64,000 bases of DNA, taken from Sphaerisporangium perillae (GTDB lineage: Bacteria > Actinomycetota > Actinomycetes > Streptosporangiales > Streptosporangiaceae). The notes below the pieces were generated by a model that searched no databases, had not been told where the DNA came from, and worked only from the letters and a program-made list of their open reading frames with translations. Both the position numbers and the translations under genes were made by a program. Below, in pieces: positions 32,532-40,988 of the stretch (position 1 is its first letter; every line of letters starts with the position of its first letter). The stretch is taken from assembly GCF_023276435.1 (NCBI RefSeq), contig NZ_JALLPO010000024.1, positions 1 through 64,000 of the forward strand, given 5' to 3'.

Positions 32532-33956
32532 GTGCCTTCGCGACTCAATCAGCTCGACATGAGCATGCCCGTCGACCTCGCTGCCCGCGTCACCGCCTCG
32601 GCACGGACGACCGAGTCACGGGTGAGCCCCGGCGACGTCGGTGACTGGCTCGACGAGAAGCGAAGGCAGCCGTTCGAGAGCACCCTGATCGCACTGGACG
32701 AACTGACCGAACCAAAGGGATGGCGCTTCGCCGCCGACACCGGGAATCTGGAACACCACAGTGGCCGGTTCTTCACCGTCGAAGGAATGCACGTCAGGAC
32801 GAACCACGGTCACGTAAGAGAGTGGTGGCAGCCCATTCTCGTACAACGGGACATCGCCATCCTCGGAATAATCGCCAAGGAGTTCGACGGCGTCCTGCAT
32901 TTTCTGCTGCAGGCCAAGATGGAACCCGGCAACGCCGACATGGTGCAGTTGTCACCCACCGTCCAGGCGACGTCCAGCAACTACACCCAAGTGCATCGCG
33001 GAACGCGCGCCCCGTATGTCGAGTACTTCACCGAGCCGGGGCGGGGCCGGACCCTCGTCGACGTCCTCCAGTCGGAACAGGGCGCCTGGTTCCATCTGAA
33101 GCGCAACCGGAACATCGTCGTCGAGGTCACCGACGACGTGCCCCTCCACGAGGACTTCTGCTGGCTGACTCTCGGGCAGATCCGCCGGCTGCTCCAACGG
33201 CGCAACGTCATGAACATGGACGCCCGGACGGTCCTGGGGTGTCTGCCCATCGCGGCCCCGGCGAGCGGACCGGACCGCGGGAACATGTCCGGCAGCGCCC
33301 TGTGGCACTCTCCGGAGCCCGGCGGCATGCACTCGATGACGGAGATCCTCAGCTGGTTCACCGGCCGCAAGAGCGAGTACGAGCTGTCCGCCCGGCTGGT
33401 TCCACTGAACTCCCTGGTGGGGTGGCGCCAGGACAGCGAAAGAATCTTCCGTGAGGACGGCAGGAACTTCAGCATCGTCGGCGTGCGGGTGAACGCCCGG
33501 ACCCGCGAGGTGCACAGCTGGAAGCAGCCGCTGCTGGCGCCGCACGGCCTCGCCCTGGCCGGGCTGGTGGTCCGGCGCATTGGCGGAAGGCTGCACGCGC
33601 TGGTGCGCGCCGAAGTCCTGCCGGGCTACCGGGACACGGTGGAGCTCGGCCCCACCGTGCGGTTCATGATGAACGACTACGGCGCCACCCCGGCGGATCA
33701 TCGCCCGGAATTCCTCGAGTACATGCTGCTGGCGCGGGAGGGCGTCCGCTACGACGTCGTGCAGTCCGAGGAGGGAGGGCGTTTCCATCTCGCCGAGACC
33801 CGCTACCTCGTGGTGGAGGCCGACGACGACTTCCCCCTGCTGGTGCCGCCGGATTTCGCCTGGATCACGGTCGAGCAGTTGCTGGAGCTGCAACGGCACA
33901 GCTACTACCTCAGCATCGAGGCCAGAACCCTGCTCTTGTGCCTGAACAACCTGTGA
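32532..33956 (+). CDS. NDP-hexose 2,3-dehydratase family protein
   Basis: 474 residues from GTG 32532 (GGGGAG upstream; ATG 32496 is an alternative). The protein is an internal duplication, each half with a WWQPI/WKQPL strand, [23 protein letters not shown] and [15 protein letters not shown]. This is the EvaA/TylX3/DnmT family, which removes water from a 4-keto NDP-sugar to give the 3,4-diketo-2-deoxy sugar. It is divergent from the dehydrogenase gene, with a shared promoter region of about 220 bases, and is followed 34 bases later by the aminotransferase. Confidence 0.88.
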   Translation: MPSRLNQLDMSMPVDLAARVTASARTTESRVSPGDVGDWLDEKRRQPFESTLIALDELTEPKGWRFAADTGNLEHHSGRFFTVEGMHVRTNHGHVREWWQPILVQRDIAILGIIAKEFDGVLHFLLQAKMEPGNADMVQLSPTVQATSSNYTQVHRGTRAPYVEYFTEPGRGRTLVDVLQSEQGAWFHLKRNRNIVVEVTDDVPLHEDFCWLTLGQIRRLLQRRNVMNMDARTVLGCLPIAAPASGPDRGNMSGSALWHSPEPGGMHSMTEILSWFTGRKSEYELSARLVPLNSLVGWRQDSERIFREDGRNFSIVGVRVNARTREVHSWKQPLLAPHGLALAGLVVRRIGGRLHALVRAEVLPGYRDTVELGPTVRFMMNDYGATPADHRPEFLEYMLLAREGVRYDVVQSEEGGRFHLAETRYLVVEADDDFPLLVPPDFAWITVEQLLELQRHSYYLSIEARTLLLCLNNL

Positions 33957-33990
33957 CAGAAAAATCGATCCCAAAGGAGTTCGTGCACCG

Positions 33991-35103
33991 ATGGCCATTC
34001 ATGTATGGGACCACCGCCGGGAGTACGAGAACGAGCGTGCGGACATCCTCGACGCGGTCGACACCGTGTTCCGCTCGGATCAGCTCATTCTCGGCGAGAG
34101 TGTGCGGGGCTTCGAGGAGGAGTTCGCCGGCTATCACGGAGTGGCGCACTGCGTCGGGGTCGACAACGGCACCAACGCGGTCAAGCTCGGCCTGCAGGCC
34201 CTGGGCATCGGCCCCGGCGACGAGGTCATCACCGTGTCCAACACCGCGGCGCCGACCGTGCTGGCCATCGACGGGGCGGGCGCCACTCCCGTGTTCGTCG
34301 ACGTGCGTCCCGGCACCTACCTCATGGACACCGACCAGGTGGCCGGTGCCATCACCGAGCGGACCAAGTGCCTGGTCCCGGTGCACCTCTACGGCCAGTG
34401 CGTGGATCTCGCCCCGCTCCAGGAACTGGCGGCGCGCCACGGCCTGAAGATCCTCGAGGACTGCGCCCAGGCGCACGGGGCGCACGGCTCGAACGGCCGG
34501 CTGGCCGGGACGACCGGTGACGCGGGCGCGTTCTCCTTCTACCCGACCAAGGTTCTCGGCGCGTACGGCGACGCCGGCGGCGTGATCACCTCCGACGACG
34601 AGACCGAGCAGAACCTGCGCCGGCTCCGGTACTACGGGATGGAGGACCGCTACTACGTGGTGCGCACGCCGGGGCACAACGCGCGGCTCGACGAGGTGCA
34701 CGCGGAGATCCTGCGCCGCAAGCTCCGCCGGCTGGACGACTACATCGCCGCCCGCCGTGCGGTCGCACAGCGTTACGCCGAGGGACTCAAGGACACCGGG
34801 TTGCTCCTGCCGGAGGTGGCCCCGGGCAACGACCATGTCTACTACCTCTACGTCGTGCGCCATCCCGAAAGGGACGAGATCCTCAAGGCGCTTCGCGAGT
34901 TCGACTTCAGCTTCCGCGTCAGCTACCCGTGGCCTGTGCACACCATGACCGGATTCGCGCACCTGGGCTACGCCAACGGCGACCTCCCGGTGACCGAGCT
35001 CGCCGCCAACGAGATCTTCTCCCTTCCGATGTACCCGTCGCTGCCGGAGGACCTCCAGGACAAGGTCATCACCGTCCTGCGCGACATCCTCGCCCGCGGC
35101 TGA
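33991..35103 (+). CDS. PLP-dependent NDP-sugar 3-aminotransferase (EvaB/DnmJ type)
   Basis: 370 residues from ATG 33991 with AAAGGAG upstream. DegT/DnrJ/EryC1 fold. The start [67 protein letters not shown] and catalytic Lys near residue 186 in [16 protein letters not shown] match 3-aminotransferases of the daunosamine and vancosamine pathways rather than 4-aminotransferases. It would use L-glutamate to aminate the 3-keto group produced by the 2,3-dehydratase. A perfect 14-bp hairpin follows the stop. Confidence 0.9.
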   Translation: MAIHVWDHRREYENERADILDAVDTVFRSDQLILGESVRGFEEEFAGYHGVAHCVGVDNGTNAVKLGLQALGIGPGDEVITVSNTAAPTVLAIDGAGATPVFVDVRPGTYLMDTDQVAGAITERTKCLVPVHLYGQCVDLAPLQELAARHGLKILEDCAQAHGAHGSNGRLAGTTGDAGAFSFYPTKVLGAYGDAGGVITSDDETEQNLRRLRYYGMEDRYYVVRTPGHNARLDEVHAEILRRKLRRLDDYIAARRAVAQRYAEGLKDTGLLLPEVAPGNDHVYYLYVVRHPERDEILKALREFDFSFRVSYPWPVHTMTGFAHLGYANGDLPVTELAANEIFSLPMYPSLPEDLQDKVITVLRDILARG

Positions 35104-35125
35104 CGGCGCGCCGCCGCGACGCGAC

Positions 35126-35168
35126 GATCCCGGCATGAGCCGGCCTCCATGGCCCTCATGCCGGGATC
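35126..35168. terminator. Strong terminator hairpin after aminotransferase gene
   Basis: GATCCCGGCATGAG and CTCATGCCGGGATC form a 14-bp perfect stem around a 15-base loop. It lies between the plus-strand aminotransferase gene and the convergent methyltransferase. Confidence 0.8.
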
Positions 35169-35242
35169 GGTGCGTTGAGCAAGGCTGGACCCGGCATGGG
35201 CGATCGCATGAGTCCTGGCGGGGAACGTGGACGGCCGCAACC

Positions 35243-35314
35243 GAGAAGTGCCCTCCGTACTGGTCGCCGGAAGCCTCAAGGGCTCCCGTCATCCCAGTTC
35301 GAAGGGCACTTCTC
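35243..35314. repeat. 72-bp near-perfect inverted repeat (MITE-like or cruciform)
   Basis: Two arms of about 33 bases separated by five bases. The outer 21 bases of the left arm (GAGAAGTGCCCTyCGwACTGG) match the reverse complement of the right arm at 19 of 21 positions; the inner part pairs less well. It lies between two convergent genes, behind a separate strong terminator, so it is not simply the terminator. It may be a solo transposable-element end or structured RNA. Confidence 0.6.
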
Positions 35315-35359
35315 CGCGTTCCAGGGCCCTGAGCCGGTCACCGCTCGGTGGGCCCAGGC

Positions 35360-36088
35360 TCAGGACTTGACGCCGATGAGGAGGCCCGGGCGGTCCCGGC
35401 CGGTCTGGAGGAACTCGACAGAGGCGACTCCCGCCTCGGCGAACGCCGTCTCGTACTCGTGCCGGCTGAACAGCGACAGCATGTGGAGATCGGTGAAGTG
35501 CCGGATGCCGGATTCGGCATCGGCCACCAGGTAGTGCGCCGTCATGCGGTGGGCTCGGCCCTCCACCACCGTGTGGGAGAGCCGGGAGATGGTCTGTCCG
35601 CCGACCGTGACGACGTCACCCATGACGCGCCCGGACAGCGCGTTGTCCGGGAAGTACCAGGGCTCGACGACGAGGACGCCACCCGGCTTGAGATGCCGGC
35701 CGAAGCAGCGCAGCGCCGCGTTCAGCTGACCGGCGTCGTCCAGATAGCCGATCGCGCTGAACAGGCAGGTGATCGCGTCGAACCGCCGATCGAGACGGAA
35801 GTCCTTCATGTCGCCCTGGTGCAGCGGCACCCCCGGCAGCCTCTTCTGGGCGACCCGGAGCATGTCCTCGGCCAGGTCGACGCCCTCCACATGCTCGAAC
35901 GCGTCCGCGAAGGAGCGGAGGTTCCTCCCGGTGCCACAGGCCACGTCCAGCAGCGCGGAGGCGGAGGCGTTGCGCTCGCGGATGTACTTGACCAGCGTCT
36001 GGGAATCGGCCTCGTACGACCTGCCGCGCCCCTCGTAGAGGGCGTCGTATATCTCGGCGTTGCGGTAGATCGGCGACAGCTCGTCCAT
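35360..36088 (-). CDS. TylM1/DesVI-like sugar N-methyltransferase, second copy
   Basis: 242 residues from ATG 36088, two bases after the stop of the C-methyltransferase. Motifs: ALLDVACGTGRNLRSFADAFEHVEGVDLAEDM, GDMKDFRLDRRFDAITCLFSAIGYL, RHLKPGGVLVVEPWYFPDNALSG and the DRPGLLIGVKS ending. It is closer to TylM1/DesVI (ACGTG, FSAIGYL, EPWYFPDN) than the copy at 29129, so it is the better candidate for N-methylation of the 3-amino group. It is read from the complementary strand, in an operon with the C-methyltransferase. Confidence 0.87.
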   Translation of the reverse strand: MDELSPIYRNAEIYDALYEGRGRSYEADSQTLVKYIRERNASASALLDVACGTGRNLRSFADAFEHVEGVDLAEDMLRVAQKRLPGVPLHQGDMKDFRLDRRFDAITCLFSAIGYLDDAGQLNAALRCFGRHLKPGGVLVVEPWYFPDNALSGRVMGDVVTVGGQTISRLSHTVVEGRAHRMTAHYLVADAESGIRHFTDLHMLSLFSRHEYETAFAEAGVASVEFLQTGRDRPGLLIGVKS

Positions 36089-36090
36089 GG

Positions 36091-37308
36091 TCAGACCACC
36101 CGCACTTCGGGCACGTACAGGATCCACTGGCCGCCGGCCTCGCGGAACTGCTCTTCCTTCGCCATGATCTCCCCGGCGTGGTTCCAGGCGAAGAGCAGCG
36201 CGTAGTCCGGGTAGGAGGCGGCGAAGGCTTCCGACGGCCGGACCGGGATGTGCGCGCCGGGGCTCAGCCGATGCTGCTTGGCCGGAGTCGAGTCGCACAC
36301 GTAGGACACCAGATCGGGTCCTATGCCGCAGAAGTTGGTGACGGTCGCGCTCTTGGCCGTCGCGCCGTAGCCGACGACGGTCTTGCCGTTCTCCCGCAGG
36401 GAGCGCAGCAGACCGGCCAGGTCGTCGCGGATGCGGCTCACCGAGGACGCGAAGCCCTGGAGCACCTCGGGCTCCGCCAGGCCCTGGGCGTTCTCCTGGG
36501 CCAGCATCTGGGCCACCGACGGGGTCGGCTGCCGGGCGCCGGCACGGGCGAGCGAGTAACGGACCTCCCCGCCGTGCACCGGCAGCCGCTCCACGTCCAC
36601 CAACTCGAACCCGAACCGCTCGGCCATCGTCTGCACGGAACGAACCGAGAACAGATAGAAATGCTCATCGTAGATCTGGTCGAACGAGGTCTTCTCCACG
36701 ATGTCCCCCAGATAGGGGTCCTCGAAGACGAAGACGCCGCCGGGGCTGAGTAACGCGTCCACACCGCGCAGGAGCGAGTCCAGGTACGGAATATGACAGA
36801 TGGTGTTCGCCGAGAAGATCACGTCGGCCGGCCCTTCGGCCTCGCGGACGGCGACCGCGGTGGACTCCTCGAAGAAGTCGGTGCGCACGCGCACACCCCG
36901 CTCCCGCGCGACCTCCGCCACCCCTGTGGAGGGCTCGAACCCCAGATGGCGAATTCCGGACTCGGCGATCGTCCGCAGCAGGACCCCGTCGTTACAGCCG
37001 ATCTCGACGAAGAAGGGATCCGCGGCGCCGAGCTCGGTCTCGACGAAACCCAGGGCGGTCCGGGTGAAGTGCTCCCGCATCACCGACGACCCGGACGAGT
37101 AGTACGGGTAGTCGTGGTGGAACATCCGCTCGCGCGGAACCTCCTCGATCAACTGGACCATCGTGCAGGCCACGCAGCGTCCGACGGCGAGCCTGTAGAA
37201 GAACTCCGCGTCGACGTCGGCCGGGCGCGGGAACGCGTCGGAGAGCGGCTGGCGTCCGAGATCCAGGAACTCCTCGACCACACCGCCGCAGATTCGGCAT
37301 TCGGTCAC
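36091..37308 (-). CDS. NDP-sugar 3-C-methyltransferase (EvaC/TylC3 type)
   Basis: 405 residues from GTG 37308 with GGAGG upstream. N-terminal zinc-binding domain ECRICGG...CVAC, the start LGRQPLSDAFPRPADVD, SAM-binding EIGCNDGVLLRTIAESGI, ANTICHIPYLDSLLRGVDALLSPGGVFVFEDPYL and a C-terminal domain with VGYGATAKSATVTNFCGIG. This is the family of EvaC, TylC3 and NovU. EvaC homologues methylate C3 of a 3-amino-4-keto-2,3-dideoxy sugar, giving a branched sugar. Together with the 2,3-dehydratase and 3-aminotransferase it forms the vancosamine-type EvaA-EvaB-EvaC trio. Confidence 0.88.
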   Translation of the reverse strand: MTECRICGGVVEEFLDLGRQPLSDAFPRPADVDAEFFYRLAVGRCVACTMVQLIEEVPRERMFHHDYPYYSSGSSVMREHFTRTALGFVETELGAADPFFVEIGCNDGVLLRTIAESGIRHLGFEPSTGVAEVARERGVRVRTDFFEESTAVAVREAEGPADVIFSANTICHIPYLDSLLRGVDALLSPGGVFVFEDPYLGDIVEKTSFDQIYDEHFYLFSVRSVQTMAERFGFELVDVERLPVHGGEVRYSLARAGARQPTPSVAQMLAQENAQGLAEPEVLQGFASSVSRIRDDLAGLLRSLRENGKTVVGYGATAKSATVTNFCGIGPDLVSYVCDSTPAKQHRLSPGAHIPVRPSEAFAASYPDYALLFAWNHAGEIMAKEEQFREAGGQWILYVPEVRVV

Positions 37309-37433
37309 CGGCGCCTCCACCCTTCTTGGCCGGTCACCGCCGGCCGCTCGTGAAACGCATGTCCTCGGGCCCATGGCCCAGCATGTCCCCGCGAGGGTGA
37401 AGGCGCATCTCTCAACGTGCGCCGGGAGAATGC

Positions 37434-37466
37434 GGCGGAACCCCCAGGAGGCCTGAGGGTTCCGCC
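37434..37466. terminator. Hairpin terminator of the glucan operon
   Basis: GGCGGAACCC and GGGTTCCGCC form a perfect 10-bp stem, 20 bases after the stop of the GH3 gene. Confidence 0.7.
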
Positions 37467-37486
37467 GTCTCGTTCGCTGGACGGCG

Positions 37487-40400
37487 CTACGACCAGCCTT
37501 GCAGGCCGGCTCCGTATGGGTAGAGGGGGTTGCCGTACGTGGTCGGGACGGTCTGGGCCGCGTCGATGCGGGCACGGATCTCTGAGCGCTGGGCGGCGGT
37601 GGCGCCCAGGTCGTAGGGGATGTTCCAGTCCTCGACGGCGTCGGCGAGGACGTCGGTGCCGCCGGGCACGAGGATCTGGTCGAGGCTGCGCGGCAGCTGC
37701 CAGGGCAGGCGGCCGCTGGGTGTGTAGTCGCCGAACAGGAGGGCGGCGGTGGCCGGGCCGACCTCCTCGCCGCCCCGGTAGGTCATGACGATGGCGTCGG
37801 CGAGCCCGTTCCACTCGGTGATCACGGTGGGCCGCGGCAGGTCCATGACCACGACCACCGGGATCCCCTGGTTCTTGAAGTTCTGGATGATGGCCAGCTG
37901 GTCGGCGGGCAGCTGGGGTTGTTCCTTCACCCAGGCGGTGGCGTGCGTGTAGGTCGGCTCGCCGACGGCCACGATGGCGAGCTTCGGCGACGGCCCGGTG
38001 TCCTGGTACACGTTGACGCCCGCGGTGGCCGCCCGCGCCTTGATCGCGTCGAGGAGGTTCAGCGAGCCGTGCTCCTGGTGGAAGTAGCTCGTCCAGATGC
38101 AGCAGGCCGTGCCGTCGGTGGCCCGCGGGCCGGCGACGACGATGTTGTCGCCCGCCTTGAGCTTGATCGGCAGGACGCCGTTGTTCTTCAGCAGCGTGTT
38201 GGACTCTCGGGCGGCCTGGTTGGCGAGCGCGACGTACGACGGCTGGTGGAAACGGTAGGGGCCGTTCACCGGGTCGCCGTAGGGGTGGTCGAACACGCCC
38301 ATGGTGAACTTGAGGCGCAGGACCCGGGTCACCGCGTCGTTGATCCGCGCGATCGGGACGCCGGCGAGGAAGCTCGCCATGGTGAACCCGGCCGCGCCGG
38401 GGTCGGCCCCGCCCATCACGTCGGACCCGGCGTTCGCGGCCTTCGTCCATACCGTGGACGGCAGCCAGTCGGTGGTGATGAGACCGGTGTAGCCGAGGTT
38501 GTTGCGCAGGTAGGCGAGGATCGGGGCGCTGTCGCCCGCGCCCGAGCCGCCCGGGTCGAGGTAGGAGCTTCCGGCGTAGCCCGGCATGATGTTGACCGCG
38601 CCCGCCTCGATCGCGGCGCGGAACGGGATCATGTGGTACTTGATCGTCACCGCGTCGTAGGTGATCCCGGCCTCGCCGCCCGCGCCCTCGCCCGGCCAGT
38701 GCTTGACGGTCGCCAGCACCGAACCGGGGTTGAGCTCGGGGCCACCCTGGAGCCCGGCCACCAGCGCGCGGACCTGGGCGGCCGCGACGTCGGCGTTCTC
38801 GCCGTTGCCCTCCTGGATGCGCGGGTAGAGGACCTTGGTGCCGACCTCGGCGAGCGGGCCGAGGACGCCGCGCGCCCCGACCTCCAGTTCCTCGCGGCGC
38901 TGCATGTCGCCGAGCTTGTAGTCGAGCGCGTAGTTCTTCGCCGCGGCGAGCGCGCTCTGGAGCGGGTAGGTGGTCTGGTACCCGGCGATGGTGTCGCCCG
39001 CCGAGACCGGCGGGATGCCGAGCCGGGTCCCGGCCGCGCCCAGCAGGACGTTGTGCAGGTCGTTCGGCAACGCCGGGCCGAAGTGCCAGCCCGAGAGCGG
39101 GTAGACCTGGGCGTTGTAGAACATCTGGTACGCCTTCTCCTCAGGGGTCATCCTGCTGAGAAGGTCGTTGACCCGGGTCTCGACCGGCAGCCGCCAGTTC
39201 TCGTACGGCTCGATCGCCCCGTTCTTGTTGAGGTCGCGGGCGCCGTTGACGACGCCGACGCCGTCGGAGACCTGCTCGATGTCGGGCAGGTACAGGCTGA
39301 AGGTGCGGATGTTCGACGTGGTCCTGGCGCCCGAGCCGCTCACCGCGACGACGTACCACTTGTAGGTCCACCGGTCGGGGATGTCCCAGGCCGGCGTGTA
39401 GCTCGTACCGGCCGGCTCGGCGACCTTGGTGTACAGGTCGATCAGGTTGCCCGGCGCGGTGAAGTCGTAGTCGGTGCGGCTGACGTTCAGCCAGACCTCG
39501 TAGCGTGCCGCGCCGGAGACGGCCGCCCAGGAGAGCGCGGGCCGCCGGGTGTCGGTGATCATGGCCTTGTCGGCGGGGGCGGACAGCGCGAACTGGCCGG
39601 TGGTCGCCGGGGCCTTGGCCGGCGCGGACAGCAGCGGCGGGGCCGTGGCCGCGGTGTCGACCGTGCCGAAGACCTGGAACTCCCACAGCGAGTAGCCGTA
39701 GCCGGTCGCCCTGGACGTCCCGGAGAACCGGACGTAACGGCCGTTGCCCGTGACGTTCAGGTTCTCGACGCCGCCCTTGCCGGTGGTCGTGGAGTAGATG
39801 GGCGTCCAGGACGTGCCGTTGTCGGACACGTCGATGTGGTAGCCGGTGGCGTAGGCGGTCTCCCAGTTGAGCGTCAGCCCGGTGATGTGCCCGGCGCCGC
39901 CGAGGTCCACCCGCAGCCACTGGTCGTCGGAGGACAGGCTCGACCAGCGGGTGGTCGTCCGGCCGTCGAGCGCCGCCGCCGGAGCGTTGCCGCCCTCCCA
40001 GGACGAGGCCGTCACCTGCTTGTAGGCCGAGATCGGCGTCCCGCTCGGTGGGGTGGTGCCGCCGCTGGTGTAGACGGCGAACTCCCAGAGGGAGTAGCCG
40101 TAGCCGGTGGCGCGGGCGGTGCCGTACATCCGGACGTAGCGCCCGGACCCGGTGACGTTCAGGGTCTGGGCGCCGCCGGAGCCGGTCGTGGTGGTGTAGA
40201 TGGACGTCCAGCTCGTCGCGTTGTCGGAGACCTGGATCTGGAAGCCGCTGGCGTAGGCGGCCTCCCAGTTGAGGACGACCTTGCAGACGGACTTCACCGA
40301 GCCGAGGTCGACCTGGAGCCACTGCGGGTCGCCGGCCGCGCTGGACCAGCGCGTTCCGGGGTCGCCGTCGACGGCCGCCGAGGCGGGCATCCCGGCGTTC

Positions 40401-40963
40401 TCGGCGGACGAGGCCGTCGCGGGCCTGTTCAGCGCGGCGTTGGCACCGTCACAGCCGGGGGAGGTGCCGGAGTCGCCGTAGACCTGGAACTCCCACAGCG
40501 AGTAGCCGTACCCGTTGGCCCGTACGGTGCCGTACATCCGCACGTACCGCCCGGATCCGCTGACGGTCAGGTTCTGCGTGCCGCCGGTCCCGGTGGTCGT
40601 CGAATAGACGTCCGTCCAGGTCGAGGCGTCGGCCGACACCTGGATCCTGAACGAGGTGGCGTAGGCGGCCTCCCAGCTGAGGGTGACCTGGCTGATCGAC
40701 GCGGTGCCGCCGAGGTCCACCTGCAGCCATTGGGGGTCGCTGAACACGCTGGACCAGCGCGTCCCTGGGTCGCCGTCCACCGCGGCCGAGGCGGGGGTTC
40801 CGGCGTTCTCACTGGAGGAGGCCGTCGCGGTCTTGCCCTGCGAGAGCAGGACGGGTGCGGCGTACGCGACCTGTGGTGGCACGACGAGGACGCTCGCGAG
40901 CAGCGCCAGCATCACCGTCAGGACGGTCAGCGGCATGCGGCGGCGCAGAAGGAGGTGCTTCAA
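37487..40963 (-). CDS. Secreted GH3 glycosidase with three F5/8-type C domains
   Basis: 1158 residues; TTG start at 40963 with AGGAGA upstream. Signal peptide to about residue 35 (VAYA-AP). Three discoidin-like F5/8C modules at roughly 36-170, 173-303 and 310-435, each with W-PQWLQVDLG-like and YGYSLWEFQV endings; a fibronectin-like linker to about 570; then GH3, with TPEEKAYQMF, KHWPGEG near 752 and the nucleophile Asp in GLITTDW near 831. The C-terminal GH3 domain is complete. It would act on a beta-glucan outside the cell, bound by the F5/8C domains. It is the last gene of the operon led by the ROK regulator and beta-helix protein. Confidence 0.9.
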   Translation of the reverse strand: MKHLLLRRRMPLTVLTVMLALLASVLVVPPQVAYAAPVLLSQGKTATASSSENAGTPASAAVDGDPGTRWSSVFSDPQWLQVDLGGTASISQVTLSWEAAYATSFRIQVSADASTWTDVYSTTTGTGGTQNLTVSGSGRYVRMYGTVRANGYGYSLWEFQVYGDSGTSPGCDGANAALNRPATASSAENAGMPASAAVDGDPGTRWSSAAGDPQWLQVDLGSVKSVCKVVLNWEAAYASGFQIQVSDNATSWTSIYTTTTGSGGAQTLNVTGSGRYVRMYGTARATGYGYSLWEFAVYTSGGTTPPSGTPISAYKQVTASSWEGGNAPAAALDGRTTTRWSSLSSDDQWLRVDLGGAGHITGLTLNWETAYATGYHIDVSDNGTSWTPIYSTTTGKGGVENLNVTGNGRYVRFSGTSRATGYGYSLWEFQVFGTVDTAATAPPLLSAPAKAPATTGQFALSAPADKAMITDTRRPALSWAAVSGAARYEVWLNVSRTDYDFTAPGNLIDLYTKVAEPAGTSYTPAWDIPDRWTYKWYVVAVSGSGARTTSNIRTFSLYLPDIEQVSDGVGVVNGARDLNKNGAIEPYENWRLPVETRVNDLLSRMTPEEKAYQMFYNAQVYPLSGWHFGPALPNDLHNVLLGAAGTRLGIPPVSAGDTIAGYQTTYPLQSALAAAKNYALDYKLGDMQRREELEVGARGVLGPLAEVGTKVLYPRIQEGNGENADVAAAQVRALVAGLQGGPELNPGSVLATVKHWPGEGAGGEAGITYDAVTIKYHMIPFRAAIEAGAVNIMPGYAGSSYLDPGGSGAGDSAPILAYLRNNLGYTGLITTDWLPSTVWTKAANAGSDVMGGADPGAAGFTMASFLAGVPIARINDAVTRVLRLKFTMGVFDHPYGDPVNGPYRFHQPSYVALANQAARESNTLLKNNGVLPIKLKAGDNIVVAGPRATDGTACCIWTSYFHQEHGSLNLLDAIKARAATAGVNVYQDTGPSPKLAIVAVGEPTYTHATAWVKEQPQLPADQLAIIQNFKNQGIPVVVVMDLPRPTVITEWNGLADAIVMTYRGGEEVGPATAALLFGDYTPSGRLPWQLPRSLDQILVPGGTDVLADAVEDWNIPYDLGATAAQRSEIRARIDAAQTVPTTYGNPLYPYGAGLQGWS

Positions 40964-40988
40964 GGGGTTCTCCTGTGCGTGCGGGCGG

